From positions 7,099,001 through 7,163,000 of the forward strand of contig CP042279.1 of assembly GCA_007858575.1 (NCBI GenBank): a DNA stretch of 64,000 bases, in the 5' to 3' direction. The DNA is from Streptomyces sp. WAC08241 (GTDB lineage Bacteria > Actinomycetota > Actinomycetes > Streptomycetales > Streptomycetaceae). A program made the position numbers and the translations under genes. The notes beneath the pieces were generated by a model. The model was not told the DNA's origin. It made no database searches and saw only the letters and a list, made by a program, of their open reading frames with translations. This document shows, in pieces, positions 17,635-26,314 of this stretch (positions within the stretch are counted from its first letter, which is position 1; each line of letters opens with the position of its first letter).

Positions 17635-18561
17635 CGGCGGTCTCCTCGTGCGAGTAGGTCGGCGAAGGCAGAGGACATCGGGAGGTCGGTCTCGGTTTCC
17701 AGCCACCCCCACTGCCCGTTGGGATTCAATTCCAGCCACCAGTAGTTCCCTGCGCGGTCGACCGCGAGGTCGAAGCTTCCCGACACCAGCTCCAGCCGGT
17801 CCAGATAGGCGCGCAGTGCCTGGCCCAGCCGGTCGGGCAGGTGCTCCACGGTGTAGGTCAGGGCGCTGTAGTCCTTGCGCCAGTCCAGGAGGTCGGAGTC
17901 GATGCGTACGGCGAACGCATGCCGACCTACGAGCAGTACGCGAACGTCGGCGACCTTGTCCACGCGGGCCTGGAACAGATGGGGCGCGACCCGAACGCTG
18001 TCGTCGATCTCGTCGGGGGTGACGGGGCGGCCCATCCCGTCACCGGCACGCCATCACGCGTGTAGGGGGTCCATCGCAGCGTCTTGAAGATCGCCTGCCC
18101 CTGAGCGTGAACGAACTGGCGGGCCTCGTCCGGGTCGTTGGTGACAAGGGTGGGCGGGATGGTGAAGCCGAGTTGCTGGGCGAGAACGAGCTGAGCGGGT
18201 TTGTAGTCGGCTGCGGCAATGCGCAGGGGTGGTTGACCCAGAGCGGGTCACCCAAGGCGTAGAGGGTGCCACCGAGTCTGTAGCGGACCTGCGCCGCCGC
18301 GAATCGTGAGTCGTCGGCGGACAGGTGGGGAAACGTAGGCCATTCCGGGCGGCGCCAGTACACCGATCGGACTTGAGCCACATCAGCGGTTCTCGACGGT
18401 GTGCACCTGCCCGACCACAGGGCCGGGCAGGTGCCGAACCGAGCCGAGACCATGAGGTCCTCACCGATGTCGGCGGGATTGAACCGGACCACCGGCACAT
18501 CGCGCCGGTTGAGTTCGGTGATCACCATGTCGGCGGTGATGTCGTCCGCCTCGGTGACCAC
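17631..18561 (-). CDS. ATP-grasp RiPP ligase / graspetide synthetase (frameshifted)
   Basis: The enzyme would join Ser/Thr or Lys side chains to Asp/Glu carboxyls in the precursor, forming ester or amide macrocycles. The N-terminal domain has VVTEADDITADMVITELNRR and VVRFNPADIGEDL, then SVYWRRPEWPTFP, all typical of the actinobacterial SAV_5884-type maturases. The ATP-grasp domain has KPAQLVLAQQLGFTIPPTLV, IFKTLRWTPYTRD, FQARVDKVADVRVLLVGRHA and the metal/ATP motif WWLELNPNGQWGWLE. Slips near 18225 (C4 for C5) and near 18035. A GTG at 18561 is taken as start. It lies between precursor and methyltransferase in one operon. Confidence 0.88.
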
Positions 18562-18591
18562 CAGAACCGGCCTCTCCTCGGTCAGCGGCCA

Positions 18592-18852
18592 TCAGTCCTG
18601 ATTGCTGTCCTGGTCGTGACCCTGGTCGTTCTTGGAGTCCGAGTTCGTCGTCGTGGAGGTCTCGGTCCCGGAGCTGGTGCCGTGCTTGCCCATGTCGAGC
18701 ACCTGCCCGACGCGGTCGCGGAACACCCCGAGCTGCGTCGTGGGATCGAGGGCGACCGTGGCGTGAGGTCGACGGATGACCGTCGGGTAGGGCGCGAGTC
18801 GGCTCGCACCCCACGGCCGCGTGGGGGAAGTGAGTGCGACAGAGGTGGTCAT
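18592..18852 (-). CDS. Graspetide precursor peptide
   Basis: An intact 86-residue ORF behind AAGGAG with four-base spacing. The leader (residues 1-54) includes TRPWGASRLAPYPTVI and the recognition-like segment LDPTTQLGVFRDRVGQVLDM. The putative core begins after MGKHGTSSGT and is split in two blocks: Thr/Ser-rich acceptors (GTETSTTTNSDS) then Asp-rich donors (KNDQGHDQDSNQD). This layout fits the ATP-grasp target RiPP family. The C terminus is all hydrophilic, without Cys. It is directly upstream of the ligase and methyltransferase genes. Which side chains are linked cannot be told from the sequence. Confidence 0.88.
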   Translation of the reverse strand: MTTSVALTSPTRPWGASRLAPYPTVIRRPHATVALDPTTQLGVFRDRVGQVLDMGKHGTSSGTETSTTTNSDSKNDQGHDQDSNQD

Positions 18853-18931
18853 GAGACTCCTTGGGTCGAAGAGTGTGGTGCGGGAATCCGCCTGAGCCAG
18901 AGGGCACGGACGGCGATCTGTGGGCGGCGGC

Positions 18932-19138
18932 TCAGGGGCGAGCGGCCTGGATGTTGTCGGCCGCGGTCGTCCACTCGACTCCGGACGCGGGCCGGATGTG
19001 CGCGATGCGGACCGTGCCGTGGCTGTGGAGCTCGTGCGTGACGGCGACGAGCACGCCCTCCCCACGCGAGGCGATGTCACGGACACGGGTGTCCAGGAGC
19101 GGGTGGTGCTCGTAGCCGTCGGAACCGACCGGGTTCAC
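18932..19138 (-). CDS. Small unknown protein in the graspetide operon (68 residues)
   Basis: An intact ORF starting at a GTG that overlaps the previous stop (GTGA), with GGAGCCGGAGG just upstream. It contains LLDTRVRDIASRGEGVLVAV, HELHSHGTVRIAHIRPASGV and EWTTAADNIQ, which look like a small SH3-like beta barrel (strand-turn pattern with a final WxT). Similar short beta proteins occur next to regulators in Streptomyces; I do not know a function. It is separated from the precursor by 79 bp, so it may share the transcript. Confidence 0.6.
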   Translation of the reverse strand: MNPVGSDGYEHHPLLDTRVRDIASRGEGVLVAVTHELHSHGTVRIAHIRPASGVEWTTAADNIQAARP

Positions 19139-19302
19139 TCCTCCGGCTCCTGCCGGGCCTCGGCGCGGCGCATGAACCTCTCCCAGCCGCCGGCCGCCCG
19201 TACCCGCAGAGCTCGGCTCGGCGCACCCGGCCGGGGCTCCGGCGGCGTGTACGTACGGCCACTGGCACCAGGGCCCCTGCGAGGCAGTCCGGAGGTCGTC
19301 AC
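19135..19302 (-). CDS. Small basic protein, first gene of the graspetide operon (55 residues)
   Basis: An intact ORF starting at a GTG with a GAGAGGAG site seven bases upstream. It begins MTTSGLPRRGPGASGR, is rich in Pro, Arg and Gly, and ends in a short amphipathic helix (WERFMRRAEARQEPEE). No domain is recognised. It is translationally coupled to the 68-residue ORF and divergent from the XRE regulator across a 184-bp spacer. Confidence 0.5.
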   Translation of the reverse strand: MTTSGLPRRGPGASGRTYTPPEPRPGAPSRALRVRAAGGWERFMRRAEARQEPEE

Positions 19303-19486
19303 GCGATCGCTCCTCTCTGTGAGGGAGTCGCCCGGAGGGCCCTTTGACCTCCGAGCGGTGTGTGACCAGTGAACGACGATCCGTTACCGTCTCCCAGAGC
19401 GGACCTCGCGCAATAACCAGGCGTTTTCCAGGCGTTGGCACGTGGCGGGCGCGAGTGAGTGAAAGGGTTCTCGTGAGGGGAGGCCT
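19303..19486. promoter_or_regulatory. Divergent promoter region of the graspetide island
   Basis: This 184-bp spacer separates the graspetide operon from the XRE regulator and must carry both promoters. A TTTGACCTCC stretch and a short repeated TGTGACCAGTGAACG-like segment lie around 19338-19378. AATAAC near 19412 could be a -10 for the regulator. I cannot fix exact promoters. Confidence 0.35.
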
Positions 19487-20737
19487 ATGACGTCGAGACG
19501 AAAGCACTTTGCGAACGGCGCGCGGCCCGGGGTTACTCTCAGGAGGAATTCGCAGAAGCGCTCTCGGTGGCCGCGTCCACCGTGGTCCGTTGGGAAAGCG
19601 GTCGCGCCACCCCGCGCCCCCACCAACGGCCGAATATTGCCGGACTGTTAGGAGTGACCCTCCCCGAGCTGGAAGCCCTTCTCTCCGACGATCAGCCGGC
19701 CGAGACAGCTGGACTCTCCGCCGCTCCACCCCTCCTCCATGGTGATGATGACGATATGAAGCGCCGCGAAGTCCTTGGTCTGCTCGCCGTTACGGGTGCC
19801 CTGGTCGCTCTTCCCGATTCCGGTGAGACCGCCCGGGGCGGGCGGCGTCGACGCTCTTGGAGACGGGGACGCCCTCCAGCGCAGCCTCTGGCAGGTCTAC
19901 GCGCTGTCGGACTCCAAGCAGGTCGTCTTCCCGCGGTGCGCGCACAGCTCGATGTGATGGCGAAGGGACTGGCCGAGACCCGTACCGCTGCGGATCGGTC
20001 CCGACTGTGTCGGATGACGGCCGACCTCTACCAGCTCGTCGGTGAGCTGTTCTTCGACGCCAACCGGTACACCGACGCCGCGCACTGCTACACGCTGGCC
20101 GCCAACGCGGCCCACGCCGGTGGCGACCACGACCTGTGGGCCTGTGCCATGACCCGCCACGCGTACGTCGAGTTGTACGCGCGCCGCGCACACGCGGCCC
20201 AACCCCTGCTCATGGCGGCTTTCCGCATCGCTCGGAGCGGCGACGACACTCTCTCCACCCGTCACTGGGTCGCGGCCGTCCAAGCGCAGGCGTACGCGGC
20301 CGTGGGCGATCTCGACGCGTGCAACCGGGCTCTGGACGAAGCCGAGAAAGTGCACGCCCTCGACGGCGTTCACTCCCACAACGGCGGCTGGCTCCGCTTC
20401 GACGGCTCCCGCCTGGCCGAGGAGAGAGGGCCTGCTACTCCAACTGGGCCGCCCCGACCTCGCCGAGGAAGCTCTCGCCGCAGCCCTTGCCCAGCCTCTG
20501 TCCCTGCGTCGCCGCGCTGCTGTTCTGAGCGACCTCGCCGTGCTGGGGGCGCACAGGCGGGACGTCGACCAGGTCGTGCACTACGCGGAGCAAGCACTCG
20601 GACTGGCCGACCGGTCGAATTCGGGATTCATCGGCAAGAAGCTGGACGGGCTTCGGGGGCGTCTTGCCCCGCTCATGTCCGATGACCGAGTCTCGACTCT
20701 TGATCACCGAATCGCGGCGCTTCCGCGCACCGCATGA
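19487..20737 (+). CDS. XRE-family regulator with TPR-like C terminus (frameshifted; contains TTA codon)
   Basis: An N-terminal helix-turn-helix (RRAARGYSQEEFAEALSV, then STVVRWESGRATPRP) is followed by a short acidic linker, a hydrophobic Tat-like segment MKRREVLGLLAVTGALVALP typical of this Streptomyces regulator class, and a helical repeat region (YQLVGELFFDANRYTDAA, HAYVELYARRAHAAQPLL, VVHYAEQALGLADRS). An in-frame TTA codon at 19648-19650 within the HTH makes it a candidate bldA target. Slips near 19495 (start), 19835, 19930 and 20430-20455. The RBS is AGGGGAGG. It is probably the pathway regulator of the divergent graspetide operon. Confidence 0.8.
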
Positions 20738-20753
20738 TGAGAGGGACACGCGC

Positions 20754-21107
20754 ATGAACGACGGCCGGATCTTCCGCGAGGCGTGGATCGACGGTGTGAA
20801 CAAGCACTATCCCGGCGAGCCGAAGCCCGGCTACGTCACGCCGTGGGACGAGACGCCGGAGTGGGAGCGCGAAGCCGCCGCCGCTGTGTACGGGCAGGTG
20901 CGCGACTTCATCGAGGTCAGCGGCGGACACGCGGCCCGGCTCACCCGCGAGCAGAAGGGGCGGTTCGTCGCGATCTGCTGGACCGCCCAGATGTTCAAGC
21001 ACTTCGAGGACCCGAAGCCCGGATATGTCGCCGACTGGTCCGACCTGCCGGTCTGGCAGCAGGAGACGGACGCGGACATCTTCGAACGCATTGAAGGGAC
21101 CGTCTGA
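20754..21107 (+). CDS. Unknown protein with duplicated PKPGYV..W motif (117 residues)
   Basis: An intact ORF 16 bp after the XRE regulator, with a GAGAGGGA site. It has two halves with the same pattern: EPKPGYVTPWDETPEWEREA and DPKPGYVADWSDLPVWQQET, each followed by an Asp/Val-rich amphipathic helix (AAVYGQVRDFIE; ADIFERIEGTV). This points to an internal duplication of a roughly 40-residue helical unit. No enzyme motif or signal peptide is seen. I do not know a function. Its position suggests co-transcription with the regulator. Confidence 0.65.
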   Translation: MNDGRIFREAWIDGVNKHYPGEPKPGYVTPWDETPEWEREAAAAVYGQVRDFIEVSGGHAARLTREQKGRFVAICWTAQMFKHFEDPKPGYVADWSDLPVWQQETDADIFERIEGTV

Positions 21108-21229
21108 TCTCAGGAGCGACGACGTTCCCGTCCGGGCCGATCCGTGCGGGGACGCCTTGTTGCATAGCCCTCAAAGTAGCCACGGAAGAGCCATCACCGC
21201 ACTTTTGTTCAGGTCATAGCGTTGCGCCG

Positions 21230-21262
21230 ACAGAACCCGGCGTACAGCCCGACTCGTCTGCC
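21230..21262 (+). repeat. Right attachment site (attR), copy of the rnpB 3' end
   Basis: Identical to 16068-16100 over 33 bp. Only the last 33 nt of rnpB are present here, so this is the displaced end of the original target. It is preceded by a relatively A/T-rich 120-bp stretch (for example TTGTTGCATAGCCCTCAAAG) that could hold recombinase arm sites. Confidence 0.85.
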
Positions 21263-21312
21263 GGCCTTCTCCCGAATCAGGATCCGAACGGACCTTCGGT
21301 TAAGGTGCGCGG

Positions 21313-22324
21313 ATGATATTCGGACGCAAGTCGTTCCCCGCCGCCGTGGAGGCCTTCGAGGCGGCCGTACGGGCTCGGGACGCGGACGCCGCGGAGCGGG
21401 CCTTCGGGCGGTTGACGGGCGCGGTGGCAGGGCCCGGGACGCGGAGCTGCACGTGTCGGGCCCGCGCCTCGCGTCCTTCCTCGGCGAGGTCCCGCCCGGC
21501 CCCCGCGCCATGGTCGCCGTCCTGGTCGGGGCCTGCGTCGAGCGGGGAGCCGATCCGGTCGCCTGCGCGCCCGCCGTCTTCGCGGGCGCGCGGGACGCGT
21601 TCGAGCGGGCGGCCGACTTCTGCGCGTCCTGGAAGGAGGCCGGCTGCGGCGAGCTGCCCTCCCACGAGGGCGAGGGCCTGGAGGAGGCCGACTTCGAACG
21701 GATCGGCTTCGAATCGGTGATGGCCTGGCAGTCGCTCCCGCAGTTCGAGAGGGCGTGCGTGGCGATGCTCAACTCCCCGGCCGTGCGCCGGGCCGCCTCG
21801 GCAGGGCCGAGTTGCGGGACGCCGTGGCGCGCGTCGCCGAGCTGTCGGGCGAACGGTTCCAGTGCCTCGGCTACGCCCTCGCCGTCCTGGACGACGAGCC
21901 GTTCGTCGCGATCGACCGCGCCACCGGTGCCGGTTTCGCCCTGCGCGCCTCCGGCATCGGCGACAACTTCCAGCTCCACACCCTCCTCGCCGACACCCTG
22001 ATCGGCGGCGGGCACCTGCCGGGCACGGCGCCCTCGCCCGAGGCCGTCGCGATGTGCCGGGACCGGCCCGGCCAGACGCCCACCACCGGCTCCTTCAATC
22101 TGGTCGGCGCGGACGGCGAGTGGATCTGGAACGAGGGGAACCCCGCCGACGTCCCGGTCGTGGACGGCATGCGCCTCGTGGTCCTCGACCCGCCCCCGTA
22201 CGAGCGGAGCTGGTCCGCCGGCAGGTTCTTCCCCGGCATGACCGGCGAGCTGGTCCTGGAGCGCGTCCTGGCCGCCGAGGAGAGCCGGTCCCTGCTCGCC
22301 CAGGTGGCCCAGCCCCGTCGCTGA
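21313..22324 (+). CDS. Conserved hypothetical protein (frameshifted)
   Basis: Three frames join to a roughly 337-residue cytosolic protein. The N-terminal helical half has RKSFPAAVEAFEAAVRARDA and DAFERAADFCASWKEAGCGE, and the C-terminal half has GERFQCLGYALAVLDDEPFV, GIGDNFQLHTLLADTLIGGG and GSFNLVGADGEWIWNEGNPA. No catalytic motif, signal or membrane segment is evident. Slips near 21435 and 21800. It is the first chromosomal gene after the island. I do not recognise the family beyond a likely Streptomyces-restricted protein. Confidence 0.6.
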
Positions 22325-22386
22325 CACGCCGGGACGTGCGGCCCGGTTCCGGGGGAAGGGTGGGGCGGGCGGTGTACCGGTAGGGC

Positions 22387-22708
22387 ATGACCATTCCCGT
22401 GGAGCAGCTCTCCGACCCGGCCGTGCGCGCCTTCGTCGCGGCCCTCAACGCCAACGACCAGGAGGCCTTCCGGGCGGCCCTCGCGCCCGGTGCCACCATG
22501 TCCGACGACGGTACCGACCGGGACCTCGACGCGTGGACCGAGAAGGAGGTCTTCTCCTCGCGCGGCCACATGGAGGTCGAGTCCCAGAAGGCCGACGGGC
22601 GCGACCTCGTCGCCCGGTACCGCAACGACACCTGGGGCGAGATGCGGACCCGCTGGCGGTTCACCGTCGAGGACGGAAGGTCGCCCGGTTCGAGACCGGA
22701 CAGGCGTA
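22387..22708 (+). CDS. SnoaL/NTF2-like fold protein (frameshift near 3' end)
   Basis: About 106 residues. MTIPVEQLSDPAVRAFVAALNANDQEAFRAALAPGATMSDDG is the long N-terminal helix and first strand of NTF2-like proteins; WTEKEVFSSRG, RYRNDTWGEMRTRWRFTVEDG and RFETGQA complete the curved sheet. Such proteins include small isomerases and polyketide cyclases, and also non-catalytic binders. The expected end ETGQA is reached only after a slip near 22679. No partner gene is obvious. Confidence 0.72.
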
Positions 22709-22738
22709 GGAAGGAGCGGGCGTGCGCCGGCCGGGGGC

Positions 22739-23481
22739 TCAGCCCCGGCCGACGTACGGCATCGCCGTCGCCATCACCGTCGCGAACTGCACGTTCGCCT
22801 CCAGCGGCAGCCCCGCCATGTGCACCACCGTCGCCGCCACGTCCGCCGCGTCCATCACCGGCTCCGGGGCCAGCCGGCCGTCCGCCTGGAGGATGCCGGA
22901 CCGCATGCGGGCCGTCATGTCGGTCGCCGCGTTGCCGATGTCGAGTTGGCCGCAGGCGATCCGGTACGGACGCCCGTCCAGGACAGGGACTTCGTCAGGC
23001 CCGTCATCGCGTGCTTCGTCGCCGTGTACGCGATCGAGTGCGGGCGCGGCACGTGGGCCGAGATCGAGCCGTTGTTGATGATCCGGCCGCCCTGCGGCTC
23101 CTGCTCCTTCATGGCCCGGAAGGCCGCCTGCGCGCACAGGAACGCGCCCGTCAGGTTGACGTCGACGACCGCCCGCCAGGTCGCCGGGTCCAGGTCCTCG
23201 ACTGGGGTCCCGCCGCCCGCGAACGTACCGGCGTTGTTGAAGAGCAGGTCCACGCGCCCGTAGCGGTCCCGTACCGAGGAGAAGAGGGCCGCGACCCGCG
23301 CCTCCGACGTCACGTCCGTCGGGGCGCACAGGAAGTCCCCGTCCGGGGCGAGTGCCGCCGTCTCCTCCAGGGCCTCCGCCCGGCGGCCCGCGAGCGCCAC
23401 CGACCAGCCCGCCGCCGCGAGCGCGAGGGCCACGCTCCGGCCGATGCCCGAACCCGCTCCCGTCACCACTGCGATGCTCAT
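22739..23481 (-). CDS. Short-chain dehydrogenase/reductase (frameshifted)
   Basis: A classical SDR of about 246 residues. Cofactor motif VVTGAGSGIGRSVALALAAAG with GRRAEAL (Arg after strand 2 suggests NADP), NNAG, catalytic Ser in NNGSISAHVPRP, and YTATKHAM (YxxxK) are all present. The C-terminal part (MPYVGRG end) is in another frame after a slip near 22985. The substrate is unknown. It ends convergent to the NTF2-like gene and is divergent from the phosphatase gene at 23617. Confidence 0.85.
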
Positions 23482-23616
23482 GGGCGCGCAGCGTACGCGA
23501 GACGCGTGCACCGTGAACTCATCCGTCCGACACGTGGATGTTCTGTACCCGACAACACGCGGTCGTCCCGGCCCCCTCGAATGACGGACGCACCGCATTC
23601 GTCAGGGGAGGGGCAC

Positions 23617-25274
23617 ATGAGTCGGACGCATGAGCATCATCAGGAACTCCGGGACGCCGCGCGGCACTTCGGGCGGCGGCGGTTCTCACCGTCACCGGCG
23701 CTGCCGCGGCGCTCGCCTTCGCCACCCAGTTGCCCGCGGCCGGCTCCGCGGCCGCCGCCGAGCTCGACGCCCGGCGCGTCACCGAGGACCCGTTCACCCT
23801 GGGCGTCGCCTCCGGCGACCCCCGCCCGGCTCCGTCCTGCTCTGGACCCGGCTCGCGCCCCGTCCCTTCGAGCCCGGCGGCGGACTGCCCGACCGGCGCG
23901 TCACCGTCCACTGGGAGCTCGCCCGCGACGAGCGCTTCCGGCGGACCGTCCGGCGCGGGACCGCCACCGCCCACGCCGAGTTCCGGCACACCGTCCACGT
24001 CGAGGTCGAGCACCTCGAACCCGGCCGGGAGTACTTCTACCGCTTCCGCGCCGGCGCCTGGACTAGCCCGGTCGGGCGCACCCGTACGGCTCCCGCCGCC
24101 GGAGCGCACCACGCGTCGCTCTCGCTCGCCGCCGTCTCCTGCCAGGCGTACCACGACGGCCACTTCACCGCCTACCGCCACCTCGCCCAGGAGGACGTGG
24201 ACGTCGTCTTCCACCTCGGCGACTACCTGTACGAGTACGCGGTCGATTCCGCCGGCGGCGCCCGCGGCTACACCGACCGCGTCCTGCCGGCCGTCTTCAA
24301 CCGCGAGACGCTCACCCTGGAGGACTACCGGCTGCGCTACGCCCTCTACAAGACCGACCCCGACCTGCGGGCCGCGCACGCCGCCCACCCCTTCGTCGTC
24401 ACCTGGGACGACCACGAGACCGAGAACAACTACGCGGACGACACCCCGAGAACACCGTCCCGCCCGAGGAGTTCCTGCTCCGCCGCGCCGCCGCCTACCG
24501 CGCCTACTGGGAGCACCAGCCGCTGCGCCGCCCCCAGCTCCCCGACGGCCCCGACATGCGGCTGTACCGGCGGCTGACCTTCGGGCGCCTCGCGCAGTTC
24601 GACGTCCTCGACACCCGCCAGTACCGCTCCGACCAGGCGTACGGCGACGGCTGGCAGGTCCCGGGGCCCGAGTCCGAGGACCCGTCGCGCACCCTGACCG
24701 GCGCCACCCAGGAGCGCTGGTTGGTCGACGGCTGGCGCCGCTCCCGGGCCCGCTGGAACGTCCTGCCCCAGCAGGTCGTGTTCGCCGAGCGCCGCGACCG
24801 CCCCACCGCCGGCTTCAAGCTCTCCATGGACTCCTGGGACGGCTACCCGGCCTCCCGGCAGCGGATCCTGGCGGGCGCGGAGGCCGCCGGCGTCGAGAAC
24901 CTGATGGTGCTCACCGGCGACGTCCACGTCTCCTACGGCCTCGACCTCAAGGCCGACTTCCGCGACCCGGCCTCCCGGACCGTCGGCACCGAGATCGTCA
25001 CCACCTCGATCACCAGCGGCAAGGACGGCGCCGACCGCCCCTCGAACCACGACACGCTCATGCGGGCCAATCCGCACCTGCGGTTCTTCAACGGGCGGCG
25101 GGGCTACGCGAAGGTCTCCTCGGCCGCGAGAGCGCCCGCGCCGACTTCCGTACGGTCCCGTACGTGACGACGCCGGGCGCCCCCGTCACCACCGCCGCCT
25201 CCTTCGTCACCGAGGCGGGGAACCCGGGCTCGTACCCGCGTGACCGTCCGTACGGACGTCACTCCCCGGGATAG
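23617..25274 (+). CDS. phoD: PhoD-type alkaline phosphatase D (frameshifted)
   Basis: A Tat signal (GRRRFLTVTGAAAALAFA) precedes the PhoD N-terminal domain (DPFTLGVASGDP, SVLLWTRLAP). The catalytic metallophosphoesterase core follows: AAVSCQAYHDGHFTAY, VVFHLGDYLYEY, VVTWDDHETENNYA, FDVLDTRQYRSDQ, WNVLPQQVVFA, and LTGDVHVSYGLDLK with the conserved GDVH. It is an exported calcium/iron-dependent phosphodiesterase/phosphatase that releases phosphate. Slips near 23690, 23830, 24450 and 25120. The ATG at 23617 has AGGGGAGGGG upstream. The 3' end overlaps the convergent oxidoreductase by 16 bp, perhaps because of a missed earlier stop. Confidence 0.87.
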
Positions 25275-26244
25275 CGGACGCCGATGCGGTCCCGTACCGC
25301 GTCGAGCGTCCGCATCACCGCGAGCGAGCCGTCCAGCGGCACCAGCGGGGACTCCTTCTCGCCCGCCCGCAGGCAGCGCATCACCTCGGCGGCCTCGTGC
25401 CGGAAGCCGTGCGGATCGGCCTCCGCCGTGAACTCCTCCGGCGCGGCGCCCTCGCGGCGCAGGGTGAACCGCTCCGGGAAGAAGAAGCCGCGCGGCACGT
25501 CGATCCGGCCGAGGGAGCCCGTCACCGAGGCCGTCAGCGGGGTGTCCGCGGCGATCGAGCAGGAGAGCAGGGCCGACGCCCCGTGCCGGACCAGCCCAGC
25601 AGCATCCCCGTGTTCAGGTCGACGCCCTCCGGCGAGAGCAGCGCGTGCGCCTGGACCGAGTCCGGCTCGCCGAGCAGCAACTGCGCGAACGCCACCGGGT
25701 ACACCCCGAGGTCGAGCAGCGCCCCGCCGCCCGTCTTCGGGTCCCGCAGCCGGTGGTCGGCCCCGAACGGGCCCGCGAGCCCGAAGTCCGCCTGGACCGT
25801 GCGCACCTCGCCGACCGCCCCGTCGCGCACCAGCTCCGCGATCCGCCGGATCAGCGGGTTGCAGTACATCCACATGGCCTCCATCAGGAAGAGGCCCCGG
25901 TCCCGGGCGAGGGCGACCAGCTCCGCCGCCTCCCGCGCGTTGAGCGTGAGGGCCTTCTCGCAGAGCACCGCCTTGCCCGCCTCCAGGGCGAGGCCGGCCG
26001 CCGTCCGGTGCGCGTGGTGCGGGGTCGCCACGTACACCACGTCGACGTCCGCGTCGGCGAAGAGCCCGGCCCACTCCCCGTACGCCCGCGGTATCCCGAA
26101 CCGCTCCGCGAAGGCCTTCGCGGGCGCCTCGCTGCGGGAGGCCACCGCCACCACCTCGGCGTCGTCGAGCGTCCGCAGGTCGGTGGTGAACCGCTCCGCG
26201 ATGCCGCCCGTCGCCAGGATCCCCCAGCGCACCTTCTCGCCCAT
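25259..26244 (-). CDS. Gfo/Idh/MocA family oxidoreductase (frameshifted)
   Basis: The N-terminal Rossmann fold has RWGILATGGIAERFTTDL, VVAVASRSEAPAKAFAERFG and VDVVYVATPHHAH, then the conserved EKAL (AVLCEKALTLN). The C-terminal domain shows FLMEAMWMYCNP, ADFGLAGPF, GGGALLDLGVYPV and a final sheet (DVPRGFFFPERFTL). About 328 residues, NAD(P)-dependent sugar or trans-dihydrodiol dehydrogenase-like. One slip near 25600. Start ATG at 26244; an upstream ATG at 26310 would add a non-family extension. Confidence 0.85.
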
Positions 26245-26314
26245 GTCCCCACCCGTCTCACAGAGGTCCCGACCATGCCGGTCGAGCTGAGAGCATAGGC
26301 AAGGATTCAACGAA

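Larger units (their letters stand above)
16101..21262. mobile_element. 5.2-kb island inserted at the rnpB 3' end, carrying a graspetide cluster
   Basis: The island is bounded by the 33-bp direct repeats. It holds eight ORFs: a DUF6087-like ORF, methyltransferase, ATP-grasp ligase, precursor peptide, two small ORFs, an XRE regulator and a protein with a duplicated motif. Parts of it (around 19480-20740 and 21100-21230) look less GC-rich than the flanks. No tyrosine or serine recombinase, replication or transfer gene is present, so it is either a non-autonomous element mobilised in trans or the remnant of a larger one. Core genes resume immediately on both sides. Confidence 0.8.

Noticed and set aside
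16101..21229. An integrase or excisionase gene inside the rnpB island
   Set aside because: All substantial frames were accounted for; none shows the tyrosine recombinase R..H-R-Y pattern or a serine recombinase domain.
23500..23530. A PHO box (PhoP site) in front of the PhoD-type phosphatase
   Set aside because: Only one GTTCAC-like unit was seen on the minus strand; PhoP sites need at least two 11-bp repeats.
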